Positions 1-8,242 of a DNA stretch of 58,480 nucleotides are shown one piece after another (the first letter of the stretch is position 1; the number at the start of each line of letters is the position of its first letter). A model generated the notes under the pieces. That model had not been told where the DNA came from, made no database searches, and was given only the letters and a program-made list of their open reading frames with translations. Made by a program: the position numbers and the translations under genes. The stretch is from Dankookia rubra (GTDB lineage: Bacteria > Pseudomonadota > Alphaproteobacteria > Acetobacterales > Acetobacteraceae). Where the stretch lies: NCBI RefSeq assembly GCF_004355005.1, contig NZ_SMSJ01000035.1, positions 1-58,480 on the forward strand, read 5' to 3'.

Positions 1-1160
1 CGGCGGAGGCCGGGCAGGCGGTCGCCGATTTCCTGCGCGCGACCGGCCAGGCCGCCGCCGGGGTGGCGCCCTGCCCGCCGCCGGCCGCGGGGGCGCTGCC
101 GCTGCGGGTGCACTGGCCGCTGCCCGGACCGCCGCCGCTGGCCAGCGTCATCGTCCCGACCCGCGACCACCCTGACCTGCTCGCGCGCTGCGCCGAGGGC
201 GTGCTGCAGGACACCGCCTATGCGCCGCTCGAGCTGCTGGTGATCGACAACGGCAGCACCGAGCCGGCGACTCATGCGCTGCTCGGCCGGCTGCGGCAGG
301 ACCCGCGGGTGCGGGTGCTGGATGCGCCGGGGCCCTTCAACTACGCCGCGCTCAACAACCGCGCCGTGGCCGCGGCGCGGGGCGAGGTGCTGGTGCTGCT
401 CAACAACGACGTCGCGGTGATCGAGCCGGGCTGGCTCGGCGAGATGGTCGCCCACGCCCTCCGGCCGGGGATCGGCGCAGTGGGGGCGCGGCTGCTCTAT
501 GCCGATGGCCGGGTGCAGCATGGCGGCGTCGTGCTCGGCGTCGGCGGGGTGGCCAGCCACTACCACCCCTTCGCCGGGCGCGAGGATCCCGGCTACCATG
601 GCGCGCTGCGCCTGGTCCGCCGCGTCGCGGCGGTCACCGCGGCCTGCCTGGCGATGCGCCGGACGGTGTTCGAGGCGGTCGGCGGGCTGGATGCGGAACA
701 CCTCGCCGTCGCCTTCAACGACGTCGATCTCTGCCTGCGGATCCGCGCGGCCGGCCACGCCATCGTCTGGACGCCCCATGCCGAGCTCTACCACCTCGAA
801 TCCGTTTCGCGCGGCTTCGACGGGGCGCCGCAGAACCGCGAGCGCTTCGCCCGCGAGGTCGCCTACATGCGCGGGCGCTGGGGGCCGGCGCTGGATGCCG
901 ACCCCTACTATTCGCCGAACTTCTCGCTGCAGGATGCCGGCTTCAACCTGGCCTTCCCGCCGCGCCGGCCGCGGCGTTGGGAGGCGGGCGGCGTCGCCCC
1001 GCCAGGGGCGCCACCCGAAGCCCCGCCAGGGGCGCCACCCGAAGCCCCGCCAGGGGCGCCACCCGAAGCCCCGCCAGGGGCGCCACCCGAAGCCCCGCCA
1101 GGGGCGCCACCCGAGGCCCCGCCAGGGGTGCTGCCCGAGGTACTGGCGGCGGCGCGCTGA
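1..1160 (+). CDS. GT2 family glycosyltransferase, 5' end outside window
   Basis: The reading frame is already open at the left edge (first full codon at 3), so the N-terminus is missing; the GTG at 63 is unlikely to be the true start. Visible GT-A features are the nucleotide-sugar fold start SVIVPTRDH, the metal-site region LLNNDV and the acceptor/catalytic region FNDVDLCLRI followed by a histidine. The family transfers sugars from NDP-sugars to polysaccharide or glycan acceptors on the cytoplasmic face; the substrate cannot be told. The last 55 or so residues are a proline-rich tail made of six 8-residue repeats (see 996-1139). The gene is convergent with hrcA, with only 13 bp between the stops. 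Confidence 0.85.
   Translation, partial: AEAGQAVADFLRATGQAAAGVAPCPPPAAGALPLRVHWPLPGPPPLASVIVPTRDHPDLLARCAEGVLQDTAYAPLELLVIDNGSTEPATHALLGRLRQDPRVRVLDAPGPFNYAALNNRAVAAARGEVLVLLNNDVAVIEPGWLGEMVAHALRPGIGAVGARLLYADGRVQHGGVVLGVGGVASHYHPFAGREDPGYHGALRLVRRVAAVTAACLAMRRTVFEAVGGLDAEHLAVAFNDVDLCLRIRAAGHAIVWTPHAELYHLESVSRGFDGAPQNRERFAREVAYMRGRWGPALDADPYYSPNFSLQDAGFNLAFPPRRPRRWEAGGVAPPGAPPEAPPGAPPEAPPGAPPEAPPGAPPEAPPGAPPEAPPGVLPEVLAAAR
996..1139 (+). repeat. Six tandem 24-bp units encoding APPGAPPE repeats
   Basis: Six consecutive 24-bp units begin at 996, 1020, 1044, 1068, 1092 and 1116. The first four are identical by eye, the fifth differs at its last base and the sixth has several changes. Because 24 is a multiple of 3, copy-number change keeps the glycosyltransferase frame open and only alters the length of its proline/glutamate-rich C-terminal tail. 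Confidence 0.9.
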
Positions 1161-1173
1161 GGCCGGCGCCGGG

Positions 1174-2274
1174 TCAGCCGAGCAGCCGGCCGATCACCCG
1201 GGCGGTGTAGTCCACCACCGGGATGACCCGGCCGTAGTTGATCCGCATCGGCCCGATCACGCCGATGGCGCCGACGATGCGTTCCTGCCCGTTGCGGAAG
1301 GGTGCCACGACCATCGACAGGCCGGCGGTGTTGAACAGCCCGCTCTCGGCGCCGATGAAGATCTGCACGCCCTCGCCGCGCTGGGCGAGCTCGAGCAGCT
1401 TCAGCACCGTCTCCTGCGCCTCCAGCCGCTCGAACAGCGCCTGGATCTCGTGCACCTGGGCGAGCTGGTCGAGGTTCTCCAGCAGCCTTGCCTGGCCGCG
1501 GACGATCAGGCTGCCGCTCGCCCCGCCGGCCCAGGTCGCAAGGCCTGCCTCGACCACCTGGTTGGTGAGCGCATCGAGCGCGGTGCGGTTGGCGGTGATC
1601 TCCTCGTTCACCCGCGACCGCGCATCGTCGAGGCTGCTGCCGGCGAGCCGGGCATTGAGGTAGTTGCTGGCCTGGGCGAGGGAGGAGGGCGGCAGCCCGG
1701 CCGGGACCTCGATCACCCGGTTCTCCACCTGGCCGTCCTCCATGACCAGCACGACCAGGGCGCGGCCGGGGCCGAGGGCGACGAATTCCAGGTGGCGGAT
1801 GCGCCCCTCGCTCTTCGGCGCGACCACTAGGCCGGCGGCGCCGGCGAGGCCCGAGAGCATCTGCCCGGCCTCGGCCAGGGTTTCCTGCATCGACCGGCCG
1901 GAGGCGGCGCAGCGGGCCGAGATCGCCTCCCGCTCGGCCGGGCCGAGGTCGCCGAATTCCAGCAGGCCGTCGACGAAAAGGCGCAGGCCCCGATCGGTCG
2001 GCAGCCGGCCGGCCGAGGTATGCGGGGCATAAAGGAAGCCGGCTTCCTCGAGGTCCGCCATGACGTTGCGGATCGAGGCGGGGGAGAGGCCGAGCGGCAG
2101 GCGGCGCGAAAGGGTGCGGGAGCCGACCGGCTCGCCGGTCAGGACATAAACCTCGACGAGTTCGCGGAGGATGGTCGCGCTGCGGCTGTCGAGGCCCGCG
2201 AAGGACGCCCCGGTCGCGCCGCCGAGCGCTTTCGTTGAAGGCATCATCGTGCGGGTCGGATCCAGACGGGACAC
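1174..2274 (-). CDS. hrcA: Heat-inducible transcription repressor HrcA
   Basis: HrcA represses chaperone genes (groESL, dnaK/grpE) by binding CIRCE operators and is kept active by GroEL. The 366-residue product has the expected winged-helix N-terminus with SATILRELVEVYVLTGEPVG and SASIRNVMADLEEAG-like segments, then SAGRLPTDRGLR, followed by the GAF-like and C-terminal domains. The ATG at 2274 is used here, but ATGs 9 and 10 codons downstream are also possible. hrcA is often next to grpE or rph; here it stands alone between a tRNA and a glycosyltransferase. No CIRCE element was seen in this window, so its targets lie elsewhere. Confidence 0.95.
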   Translation of the reverse strand: MSRLDPTRTMMPSTKALGGATGASFAGLDSRSATILRELVEVYVLTGEPVGSRTLSRRLPLGLSPASIRNVMADLEEAGFLYAPHTSAGRLPTDRGLRLFVDGLLEFGDLGPAEREAISARCAASGRSMQETLAEAGQMLSGLAGAAGLVVAPKSEGRIRHLEFVALGPGRALVVLVMEDGQVENRVIEVPAGLPPSSLAQASNYLNARLAGSSLDDARSRVNEEITANRTALDALTNQVVEAGLATWAGGASGSLIVRGQARLLENLDQLAQVHEIQALFERLEAQETVLKLLELAQRGEGVQIFIGAESGLFNTAGLSMVVAPFRNGQERIVGAIGVIGPMRINYGRVIPVVDYTARVIGRLLG

Positions 2275-2317
2275 GCATGAAGGCTAGGGAGGGGGGGCGC
2301 GGGCGTCAACCGCCGCC

Positions 2318-2347
2318 TTGCCGAGGACGGGCGGGAGCGCCTATAAC
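2318..2347 (+). promoter_or_regulatory. Sigma-70-type promoter of the tRNA-Gly gene
   Basis: TTGCCG (2318-2323) and TATAAC (2342-2347) are separated by 18 bp, and the -10 box ends 12 bp before the first tRNA base. The position suits a primary sigma-factor promoter giving a very short leader. Confidence 0.6.
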
Positions 2348-2359
2348 GCCCAGCCGGCC

Positions 2360-2433
2360 GCGGGCGTAGCTCAATGGTAGAGCTCTTGGTTCCCAACCAA
2401 GTGACGAGGGTTCGATTCCCTTCGCCCGCTCCA
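2360..2433 (+). tRNA. tRNA-Gly, anticodon CCC
   Basis: A full cloverleaf can be drawn: acceptor GCGGGCG with CGCCCGC, D arm GCTC/GAGC, anticodon stem CTTGG/CCAAG around the loop TTCCCAA (anticodon CCC), T arm with the TTCGATT loop, discriminator T and an encoded CCA end. It reads the GGG glycine codon. A promoter-like sequence lies directly upstream. Confidence 0.95.
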
Positions 2434-2573
2434 GCCCGCCCGCCGGGCTCCCGGTCCGTCGTCGCCCTTCCGTCATCGCGTCCCCCGCCAGCCCAGCACG
2501 GCCGATGCAGCCGGCGGCGCAGCCTGTCCCGGCCGCGGGGTTCCGGCGGCAGCGCGCGCCGGCCCGCCGCGGG

Positions 2574-3068
2574 TCAGGGCGGCGCCGCCAGGCAGGTGCC
2601 GGGCAGGGTCGCGGACGGATCCGCCAGCAGGGCCCGCAGGTCCGCCGCCCCGCCCGGGCCGAGCGCCGCCTGCCGGCGCCGGAGCTCCGCCGGCCAGGTG
2701 CTCTTCAGGTAGGCGACGAGGTCGGCGATCCCGTCCGGCCCGAGCTGCCCGGCGAAGCCCGGCATCGCAACCCCCTGGCGGCCCGGCCCGCCGATGCCGA
2801 GGGCGATGATGCCGGCGAGCTCCTCGTCCGCGTGCCGCCAGGCATGGCCGCCGGCATCGAGCGGCGGCGCCGGGCCGCCGGGCACGCCGTGGCACTCCGT
2901 GCAATGCGCGGCATAGGTGGCCGCGCCGCGGGCCACCGCCGCGGCATCCAGCGCCGGCGCGGAGCGCGTCAGGCCGAGCCCGGCCACGACCAGCCCGGCA
3001 CCGCAGCCGAGCGCGGCGAGCGCCGCGCCCGGGCCTGCGGCCCGGCGCGCGAGAGACGGTCCGGGCAT
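2574..3068 (-). CDS. Small exported class I c-type cytochrome
   Basis: The 164-residue product has an N-terminal hydrophobic segment (about residues 12-32) and one haem-binding motif, CTECH, with a downstream AMPGF methionine as the likely second axial ligand. This is the normal layout of a membrane-anchored or periplasmic electron-transfer cytochrome. The ATG at 3068 is preferred because it begins just before the signal-anchor; the open frame extends further upstream but overlaps the neighbouring gene. It lies 19 bp downstream of the DoxX-like membrane protein gene, so the two are probably co-transcribed and may form one electron-transfer unit. Confidence 0.85.
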   Translation of the reverse strand: MPGPSLARRAAGPGAALAALGCGAGLVVAGLGLTRSAPALDAAAVARGAATYAAHCTECHGVPGGPAPPLDAGGHAWRHADEELAGIIALGIGGPGRQGVAMPGFAGQLGPDGIADLVAYLKSTWPAELRRRQAALGPGGAADLRALLADPSATLPGTCLAAPP

Positions 3069-3087
3069 GGCGCCGGCGCCCCGCGCG

Positions 3088-4206
3088 TCAGCGGATGTGC
3101 TGCGGCGAGGCGAGGCTCGCCACCCGGTGCCCGGCCGACCCGTCCCGCGGCTCGGTGTGCTGCAGCCCGTAATAGGCGAGGAAGAACATCCCCACCGCCC
3201 CGAGGAACAGCGTGCCCGACAGGCGTGCCTCCGCCAGCATGCCGCGCCCGGCGTCGTGCAGCGCATGGTGCAGCGGGGTCGGCCCGTGCAGGAACATCGC
3301 CGCGAGCGCCGCGACCAGCGGCAGGTGGCCGATGGCGTCGACCTTGCCGAAGTCGAGGATCGCCGCGACGAAGATGAGCCCGAGGATGCCGATCCCGAGC
3401 CGCAGCAGCCCGAGCCCGGTCAGGATGTAGAAGGCCAGGGCGAACTCGACGAAGCCGGCCAGCACCAGCATCCCCTCCGGCGGCAGGCCGAAGGCGAGGT
3501 AGGGCCGCTCCGCCAGCAGCGGATAGGTCCATTGCGGATAGGCCCATTTCTCGATCGCCCCCCACATCATGCTGACGCAGAGCGTGACGTAGAGGATCGG
3601 CATGCGGAGCGCGCGCAGCCGCGGGGCGCTGCAGGAGGTCAGCACCAGGTAGGCGGCGATGCCGAGGAAGATCGGGTAGTCCGCCAGGTGGAAGGCGCCG
3701 TAGAGCGCGATGCCGTAGCCATAGAGCAGCAGGATCCCGATCCCGCCGAGGACGCAGCTGCGCGCCGAGAACAGGCTTGCGGCGATGCCGAGCTGCAGCC
3801 AGGCGGGCCATTCGGCCTCGGTCCGCAGCTCCGGCGTCAGGATGATGCCACCCATGGCGAAGAGGGCGACGAAGAAGGCGCCGATGGCCGCGCGCAGGAA
3901 GGACTCGACGGATTCGTGCGGCGCGAATGCGCAGGTCGCCCAGCGCGCCGAGACCACCAGCCGGTCGAGCAGGAACCCGCCGGCGACCAGCAGCGCGAAG
4001 CCGGTGAGCACCAGCAGGTACTGCCGCGACATCACCTCGGTGATCGGCACCGGCGCCTGCGAGACATCATAGGGTTCGAACCACTTGATGTGCGCCGCCG
4101 CGGGGCCGGCGGCGAAGCACGTGGCAGCGAGCGTGGCGAGCGGGCCGGCGGCATGCAGCCGCCGGGCCGGCCGGGGGGGTGGGGAGGTGCGGGGATGCGC
4201 CTGCAT
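3088..4206 (-). CDS. Polytopic membrane protein with DoxX-like C-terminal half
   Basis: The ATG at 4206 follows a good ribosome site (GAGGAG about 7 bp upstream), giving 372 residues. A cleavable signal (residues about 15-38, ending AAA) precedes the AHIKWF motif. About eight to nine membrane helices follow. The last third (EKWAYPQW, then a helix with VEF.LAFYILTG) resembles DoxX/DoxD-type membrane proteins, some of which feed electrons to the quinone pool. The adjoining cytochrome c gene fits a redox role, but substrate and partner are unknown. I recognise the protein style from alphaproteobacteria but no assigned function. Confidence 0.7.
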   Translation of the reverse strand: MQAHPRTSPPPRPARRLHAAGPLATLAATCFAAGPAAAHIKWFEPYDVSQAPVPITEVMSRQYLLVLTGFALLVAGGFLLDRLVVSARWATCAFAPHESVESFLRAAIGAFFVALFAMGGIILTPELRTEAEWPAWLQLGIAASLFSARSCVLGGIGILLLYGYGIALYGAFHLADYPIFLGIAAYLVLTSCSAPRLRALRMPILYVTLCVSMMWGAIEKWAYPQWTYPLLAERPYLAFGLPPEGMLVLAGFVEFALAFYILTGLGLLRLGIGILGLIFVAAILDFGKVDAIGHLPLVAALAAMFLHGPTPLHHALHDAGRGMLAEARLSGTLFLGAVGMFFLAYYGLQHTEPRDGSAGHRVASLASPQHIR

Positions 4207-4622
4207 GGATATCTCCTCGGCAAGGGGGCGACCCGGCCAGCGCCGCCGGTCCGGCGGGACATCGGCGCGCCGGCGCCGGCGCAGCGGGACCGGCCGTGGC
4301 TGACGCGAGGTCAGCGCGCGATCGGGCCGCGATGCGTGGCGGGAAGTGTCCGGCGCGGCCGCCGCGGCCGCTGTGCCAGCCGTCACATGCCTCGGAAAAT
4401 ATCCGGCCGCGTACCCGCCGCGGCAGCCGTTGCGCGCGGATCCGCCGCGTGCCGGCGGGAAGCCTGGCCGCGTCAGGCGGGGACCGGACTGGGCCCGCAC
4501 CGCCCGACGCGCCGGCACGCCGTGCGCTCGGTCAATTCCTGTTGCGGTAGGTCACGCCGCGCCGCGCGGGAAGGCGGCGGAGGCCAGGCGGGTCGCGGCG
4601 AGGGCCGCGACCCGCGCGTGGA
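4207..4622. other. Non-coding stretch upstream of the DoxX-like gene
   Basis: About 416 bp between the yciA stop and the DoxX-like start, both on the minus strand. Open frames here are compositional and match no family I know. It should hold the promoter of the membrane protein/cytochrome pair, but no clear promoter boxes or operator were found. Confidence 0.4.
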
Positions 4623-5024
4623 TCAGTCCCGGCGGCCCGCGGCCAGGGGACGCGGATGGCCCTCCGCGTCGATGGCGACAAAGGTGAAGACGCCCTCCGT
4701 CACCTTCTGCGGCGCCTTGCCGTGGCCGCGCCCGCGGGCCCAGGTCTCGACCTTGACCTCCAGCGAGGTTTCGCCGGTCTTTGCCAGGGAGCAGTAGCAA
4801 CTCACCTCGTCGCCCACCGAGATGGGCCGCAGGAAGCGCATCGCCTCGATCGCCACGGTGGCGACGCGGCCCTGCGCCTGTTCGGCCGCCAGCCCGCCGG
4901 CGGCCAGGTCCATCTGCGACAGCGTCCAGCCGCCGAAGATGTCGCCGCCCGCATTGGCATCGCGGGGCATCGCGATGGTCCGCAGGTGCGGGCCGCCCGG
5001 GACATCCGGAAGGGTTTCGGTCAC
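4623..5024 (-). CDS. yciA: YciA-type acyl-CoA thioesterase
   Basis: A 133-residue single hotdog-domain protein. The signature region RDANAGGDIFGGW followed by SQMDLAAG matches the YciA family, with the acidic/amide residues of the active site at the start of the central helix. YciA enzymes hydrolyse a broad range of short and medium acyl-CoAs in the cytoplasm. The length is typical. It is a single-gene unit on the minus strand with 110 bp before the DUF3618 gene stop. Confidence 0.9.
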   Translation of the reverse strand: MTETLPDVPGGPHLRTIAMPRDANAGGDIFGGWTLSQMDLAAGGLAAEQAQGRVATVAIEAMRFLRPISVGDEVSCYCSLAKTGETSLEVKVETWARGRGHGKAPQKVTEGVFTFVAIDAEGHPRPLAAGRRD

Positions 5025-5134
5025 GCTCGTGTCCTCTCGCCGCCTGCGGGATGGCCGGTGCGGCGGCCCCGGCAGGTCCTGCCGGGGCCGCGCGCAGGCA
5101 TGGCGCGGCCGCTCCGGCCGCCTGCCGTGATCGC

Positions 5135-6160
5135 CTAGACGGGGCCGACGCGCGGCGAGCCCGGCGCCGGCGCGGGGGCCGGCCCTTCGTCGCGGCGCGG
5201 CTGGCCTTCGATGGCGCCGCGCGCCTCGCCGGCCAGGTCATGCGCGGCATCGCTCGCCGCCTGCCGGACCTCCCGCGCCGCATCGGTCAGCGCCGCGCCG
5301 ACGCCGCCCTGGCCGCTCGCCGCCTGCCCGACCGCAGCCTTGGCATGATCCAGATGCTCGCCCGCGGTGTCCTTCAGCCGCTCGTAGCCCTGCTCGGCGC
5401 TGGCCTGGACACGGTCCGCCACGGCGTCGCGGGTCTCGCCCATCAGCCGGTCCTCGGCCTCGGTGCCCGGCAGCAGCGCGCCGACCGCGGCACCCAGCGC
5501 CACGCCGATCGCGCCGAGCACCAGCGGCTGCTCCCGCATCAGCCAGGTGGCGCCCTGGCGGGCCTGGTCGCCGAGCTCGCCGGCCCGGGCCTGCACCGCC
5601 TGCCCGCTGCCCGCCACCTGGTCGGTGACCGAGGCGGTCGCGCCGCGCAGGCTGTCCGCCACCGCGCCCACCGCATCGCCGACGCTTCGATAGGCCTGCC
5701 CGGCCTTCTCGATCGCCTGGTCGGCGGCGCCCGCGACGCTGTCGCGCGCCGCGCCCACGGCTTCCGAGGCGCGCCCGGCCATCGAGCCGCCGGATCCCGC
5801 ATCCCCGCCATAGACCCGCACCCGGGTGCTGCCGGCCCCGATCGTGCGGTCGGGCGAGGCGGCCATGGACGGCGCGGTCCCGCCCTGGCGGCCGCTGCCC
5901 GACATCATCAACCAGCCGATGCCGGCGCCGATCAGCAGCAGCGGCAGCGGGTTGTCCCGCACCGAGGTGCCGAGGTTGCGGACGAACTCGTTGCCGCCGG
6001 AGCTGCGGACATAATCCACCGCCTGCTCGAAGAGCTGGCCCGGCGAGGCACGCTCGCGCAGCTCGTCGAGGGTGCTGGTGAGGCCGGCGCGGGTCTGCTC
6101 CACCTCGCGCTCGATCTCCGCGGCGGAGCGGCTGCCGGGGTCGGTCGTGCTGCTGCTCAT
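5135..6160 (-). CDS. DUF3618 domain membrane-associated stress protein
   Basis: The N-terminus (SAAEIEREVEQTRAGL, then LDELRERASPGQL) is the DUF3618 signature, followed by a short membrane segment near residue 75 (NPLPLLLIGAGIGWLMM). The middle is a long alanine/glutamine-rich helical stretch, a second hydrophobic segment PLVLGAIGVALGAAVGALL sits near residue 220, and the tail is charged. Such proteins lie in envelope/general-stress operons in alphaproteobacteria; molecular function is unknown. The start overlaps the upstream holin-like stop by ATGA, indicating translational coupling. Confidence 0.85.
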   Translation of the reverse strand: MSSSTTDPGSRSAAEIEREVEQTRAGLTSTLDELRERASPGQLFEQAVDYVRSSGGNEFVRNLGTSVRDNPLPLLLIGAGIGWLMMSGSGRQGGTAPSMAASPDRTIGAGSTRVRVYGGDAGSGGSMAGRASEAVGAARDSVAGAADQAIEKAGQAYRSVGDAVGAVADSLRGATASVTDQVAGSGQAVQARAGELGDQARQGATWLMREQPLVLGAIGVALGAAVGALLPGTEAEDRLMGETRDAVADRVQASAEQGYERLKDTAGEHLDHAKAAVGQAASGQGGVGAALTDAAREVRQAASDAAHDLAGEARGAIEGQPRRDEGPAPAPAPGSPRVGPV

Positions 6161-6567
6161 TGGATCTGCTCCTTCGCCACCTGCGCGTCGCGCGACAGCT
6201 GCGTGGTCGTGCGGCTCGGCACGAGGTTGGATGTCTTGAGTTGCGACAGGCCGCCGCGGATCAGCGCATAGCCGGCGATCGCCGCGACCAGGCCGACGAT
6301 CAGCTCCGCCCAGCCGGTGGCGATGCCGAAGCTCACCAGCAGCGAGACCAGGGCGAAGAGCAGCACGATCAGGGCGCCGAGCAGCAGCCCGCCGCCGGCG
6401 GCCAGCGGCGTGACGGCGCCGGCGGCGTCGCCGAGCTTCTCGCCCAGCTCGGCGCGCGCGAGCTGCACCTCCTTGCGGAACAGGGTCGAGATCTGGCCGA
6501 TGGCGTTGCCGAACAGGTCGGCGACGCTGCGGTCACGCTCCGGCGCTCGGTTCATGTCGGATGGCAT
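6157..6567 (-). CDS. Phage-holin-like (holin-X, PF07332 type) membrane protein
   Basis: 136 residues from the ATG at 6567, chosen because a strong GAGGAGGGAG ribosome site lies just upstream; ATG codons further upstream lack one. A charged amphipathic N-terminus (SVADLFGNAIGQISTLFRKE) precedes two long hydrophobic helices and a polar tail, the layout of the actinobacterial holin-X/phage-holin_3_6 family. Despite the name, these chromosomal copies go with DUF3618 in stress operons rather than lysis. It sits between the two other operon members, overlapping DUF3618 by 4 bp. Confidence 0.85.
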   Translation of the reverse strand: MPSDMNRAPERDRSVADLFGNAIGQISTLFRKEVQLARAELGEKLGDAAGAVTPLAAGGGLLLGALIVLLFALVSLLVSFGIATGWAELIVGLVAAIAGYALIRGGLSQLKTSNLVPSRTTTQLSRDAQVAKEQIQ

Positions 6568-6580
6568 GGCAGCTCCCTCC

Positions 6581-7249
6581 TCAACCGGCATCCTTGACCG
6601 GGCTGGTCTGCCCGGCCTGGGCTGTGCTGCGGGCGGCGGCGCCGCCCAGCGAGGCCGCGGCGACGGTGGCCGGCCGCGGCGTGTCGTCCGGCCCGCCCTG
6701 GACCCAGCCCGGCGCGCCCATGGCGGTGGAATGCGGCACCGCGCGGCCGCCGCCGATGGCCGCATCCGCGGGCCGGCCGCCCGGCCTGCCCACCGGCCCG
6801 TGCGCCGCCTGCGCGCCCGGCTGCCGCGCCTGCTCGGCCGAGCTCTTGGCGAAGCGCGCCAGGGCGAAGCCCGCCAGCACCGCGGCGCCGAAGAAGGCGA
6901 CCGGCTGGCGGCGGGCGAGGCCTTCCATCTGGCCCATCAGCTGGCCCGGGCTGCTGTCGCGCAGGCCGCGCGCCAGCCCGTCCATCGCCGAGGCGGCTTC
7001 CTGGACGTAGCGGGCGATCTGCGGCGACGTTTCCTGCAACTGGTCCGCCGCGCCGTGCACGGCGCGGGCGATCCCCTCGGCCTGGTCGGCGCCGCGCCGC
7101 GCCTGCTCCTCGGCGAAGCCGAGGGCCTGGTCCTTCGCGGCCTCGGCCACCCCGGCGCCCTCGGCCCTGATATCCTCGACCGCGCCGGCGGCCTCCTGCC
7201 GGAGCTGCCCGGCGGTGGCACCGGCCGTGCTGACGTCGCTCATCCCCAT
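6581..7249 (-). CDS. Apolipoprotein-like helical protein with single membrane segment
   Basis: First gene of the three-gene stress operon; 222 residues. Residues about 10-110 form an alanine/glutamine/glutamate-rich amphipathic helix region, a membrane segment (PVAFFGAAVLAGFALARF) follows near residue 120, and the C-terminal 80 residues are glycine/proline-rich and disordered. Proteins of this kind are often called nutrient-deprivation-induced. A second ATG two codons in (7243) is an equally possible start. An EcfG-type promoter lies about 70 bp upstream. Confidence 0.75.
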   Translation of the reverse strand: MGMSDVSTAGATAGQLRQEAAGAVEDIRAEGAGVAEAAKDQALGFAEEQARRGADQAEGIARAVHGAADQLQETSPQIARYVQEAASAMDGLARGLRDSSPGQLMGQMEGLARRQPVAFFGAAVLAGFALARFAKSSAEQARQPGAQAAHGPVGRPGGRPADAAIGGGRAVPHSTAMGAPGWVQGGPDDTPRPATVAAASLGGAAARSTAQAGQTSPVKDAG

Positions 7250-7320
7250 ATCCCTGCTGCTGTGGCGAGGCCGGACGCCCTCCCGACCCGGACGGCGGCC
7301 GCCTCGCGTGACCGGACCTC

Positions 7321-7345
7321 AACAGCAGGCGGGACCAGATGTTCC
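7321..7345 (-). promoter_or_regulatory. EcfG-type (general stress sigma factor) promoter
   Basis: On the minus strand GGAAC (7345-7341) and TGTT (7324-7321) are separated by 16 bp, matching the alphaproteobacterial EcfG consensus GGAAC-N16/17-CGTT except for one base. It points into the operon starting at 7249, leaving a leader of about 65 nt. The gene family behind it is the kind known to be under general-stress control, which supports the match. Confidence 0.6.
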
Positions 7346-7483
7346 TTCCGGCATGGGCGACGATCCGGCGGAACGTGGGACCGGCGCGGGCCGCCGCATT
7401 GCCGCATCCGGCATCGCGGCGCCAGGCGAACACCGCGCCCCGCCGCGCGTTGGCCACCCGAACGGAAGAGGGATCCACGGGCC

Positions 7484-8242
7484 ATGACGCAGCGATGGCC
7501 GAGCCGGCTCTGGGTCGTCCGCCACGGCGAGAGCAGCGGCAATGTCGCGCGCGACACTGCCCATGCCGCGCGCCTGACGCATATCGACACCGGCGGACGC
7601 GACGTCGACGTGCCGCTGAGCGGGTTGGGGGAGCAGCAGTCGCGCGCCCTCGGCCGCTGGTTCGCCGGCCTGCCGAGGGACGCGCAGCCGGAGGTGGTGC
7701 TCACCTCGCCCTACCGGCGCGCGGTGCAGACGGCGGTGCTGATCCACGGCGCGGGCGGCCTGCGCGTCGACCCAGCCGGCTTCCTCCAGGACGAGCGGCT
7801 GCGCGAGAAGGAATTCGGCGTCCTCGACCGGCTGACCCGCTACGGCATCGAGCAGCACCATCCCGACCAGGCGGAGTTCCGCCGCATCCTCGGCAAGTTC
7901 TACCACCGTCCGCCCGGCGGCGAGAGCTGGTGCGACGTCATCCTTCGCCTGCGCAGCGCGCTGGATACCATCTCGCTGCATCACGGCGGCGCCCGCGTGC
8001 TGATCGTGGCGCACCAGGTCGTGGTGCTATGCCTCCGCTACCTGCTCGAGCGCATGACCGAGGACGAGATCCTGCGGATCGACGCCGAGGGCGACGTGGC
8101 CAATTGCGCCGTCACCGAATACGCCCAAGATCCGGGCCAGGCCGCCGGCATGGTGCTGCAGACCTACAATTTCGTCGTCCCGCTGCAGGAACAGGGCACG
8201 CAGGTGACGGCGGAACCCGACGCACCGATCGGTGCGCGATGA
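7484..8242 (+). CDS. Histidine phosphatase superfamily protein
   Basis: 252 residues. The phosphate-binding loop RHGES (R13, H14) near the N-terminus, a TSPYRRAVQTA segment around residue 70 and the late catalytic histidine in LIVAHQ identify a phosphoglycerate-mutase-like histidine phosphatase. The reaction is phosphate-monoester hydrolysis or transfer; the substrate cannot be read from sequence. The ATG at 7484 is the first that gives a normal N-terminus; a GAAGAGGG stretch lies about 11 bp upstream. Its TGA overlaps the ATG of the NAD(P)HX dehydratase gene, so the two are coupled. Confidence 0.85.
   Translation: MTQRWPSRLWVVRHGESSGNVARDTAHAARLTHIDTGGRDVDVPLSGLGEQQSRALGRWFAGLPRDAQPEVVLTSPYRRAVQTAVLIHGAGGLRVDPAGFLQDERLREKEFGVLDRLTRYGIEQHHPDQAEFRRILGKFYHRPPGGESWCDVILRLRSALDTISLHHGGARVLIVAHQVVVLCLRYLLERMTEDEILRIDAEGDVANCAVTEYAQDPGQAAGMVLQTYNFVVPLQEQGTQVTAEPDAPIGAR

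Noticed and set aside
996-1139. Possible CRISPR array
   Set aside because: The units are directly adjacent with no spacers and are in frame with a coding tail.
1174-2433. CIRCE operator near hrcA
   Set aside because: No TTAGCACTC...GAGTGCTAA-like dyad was found on either side of the gene.
6157-6567. Prophage remnant (holin)
   Set aside because: The holin-like protein is embedded in a DUF3618 stress operon with no lysin, tail or integrase genes nearby.
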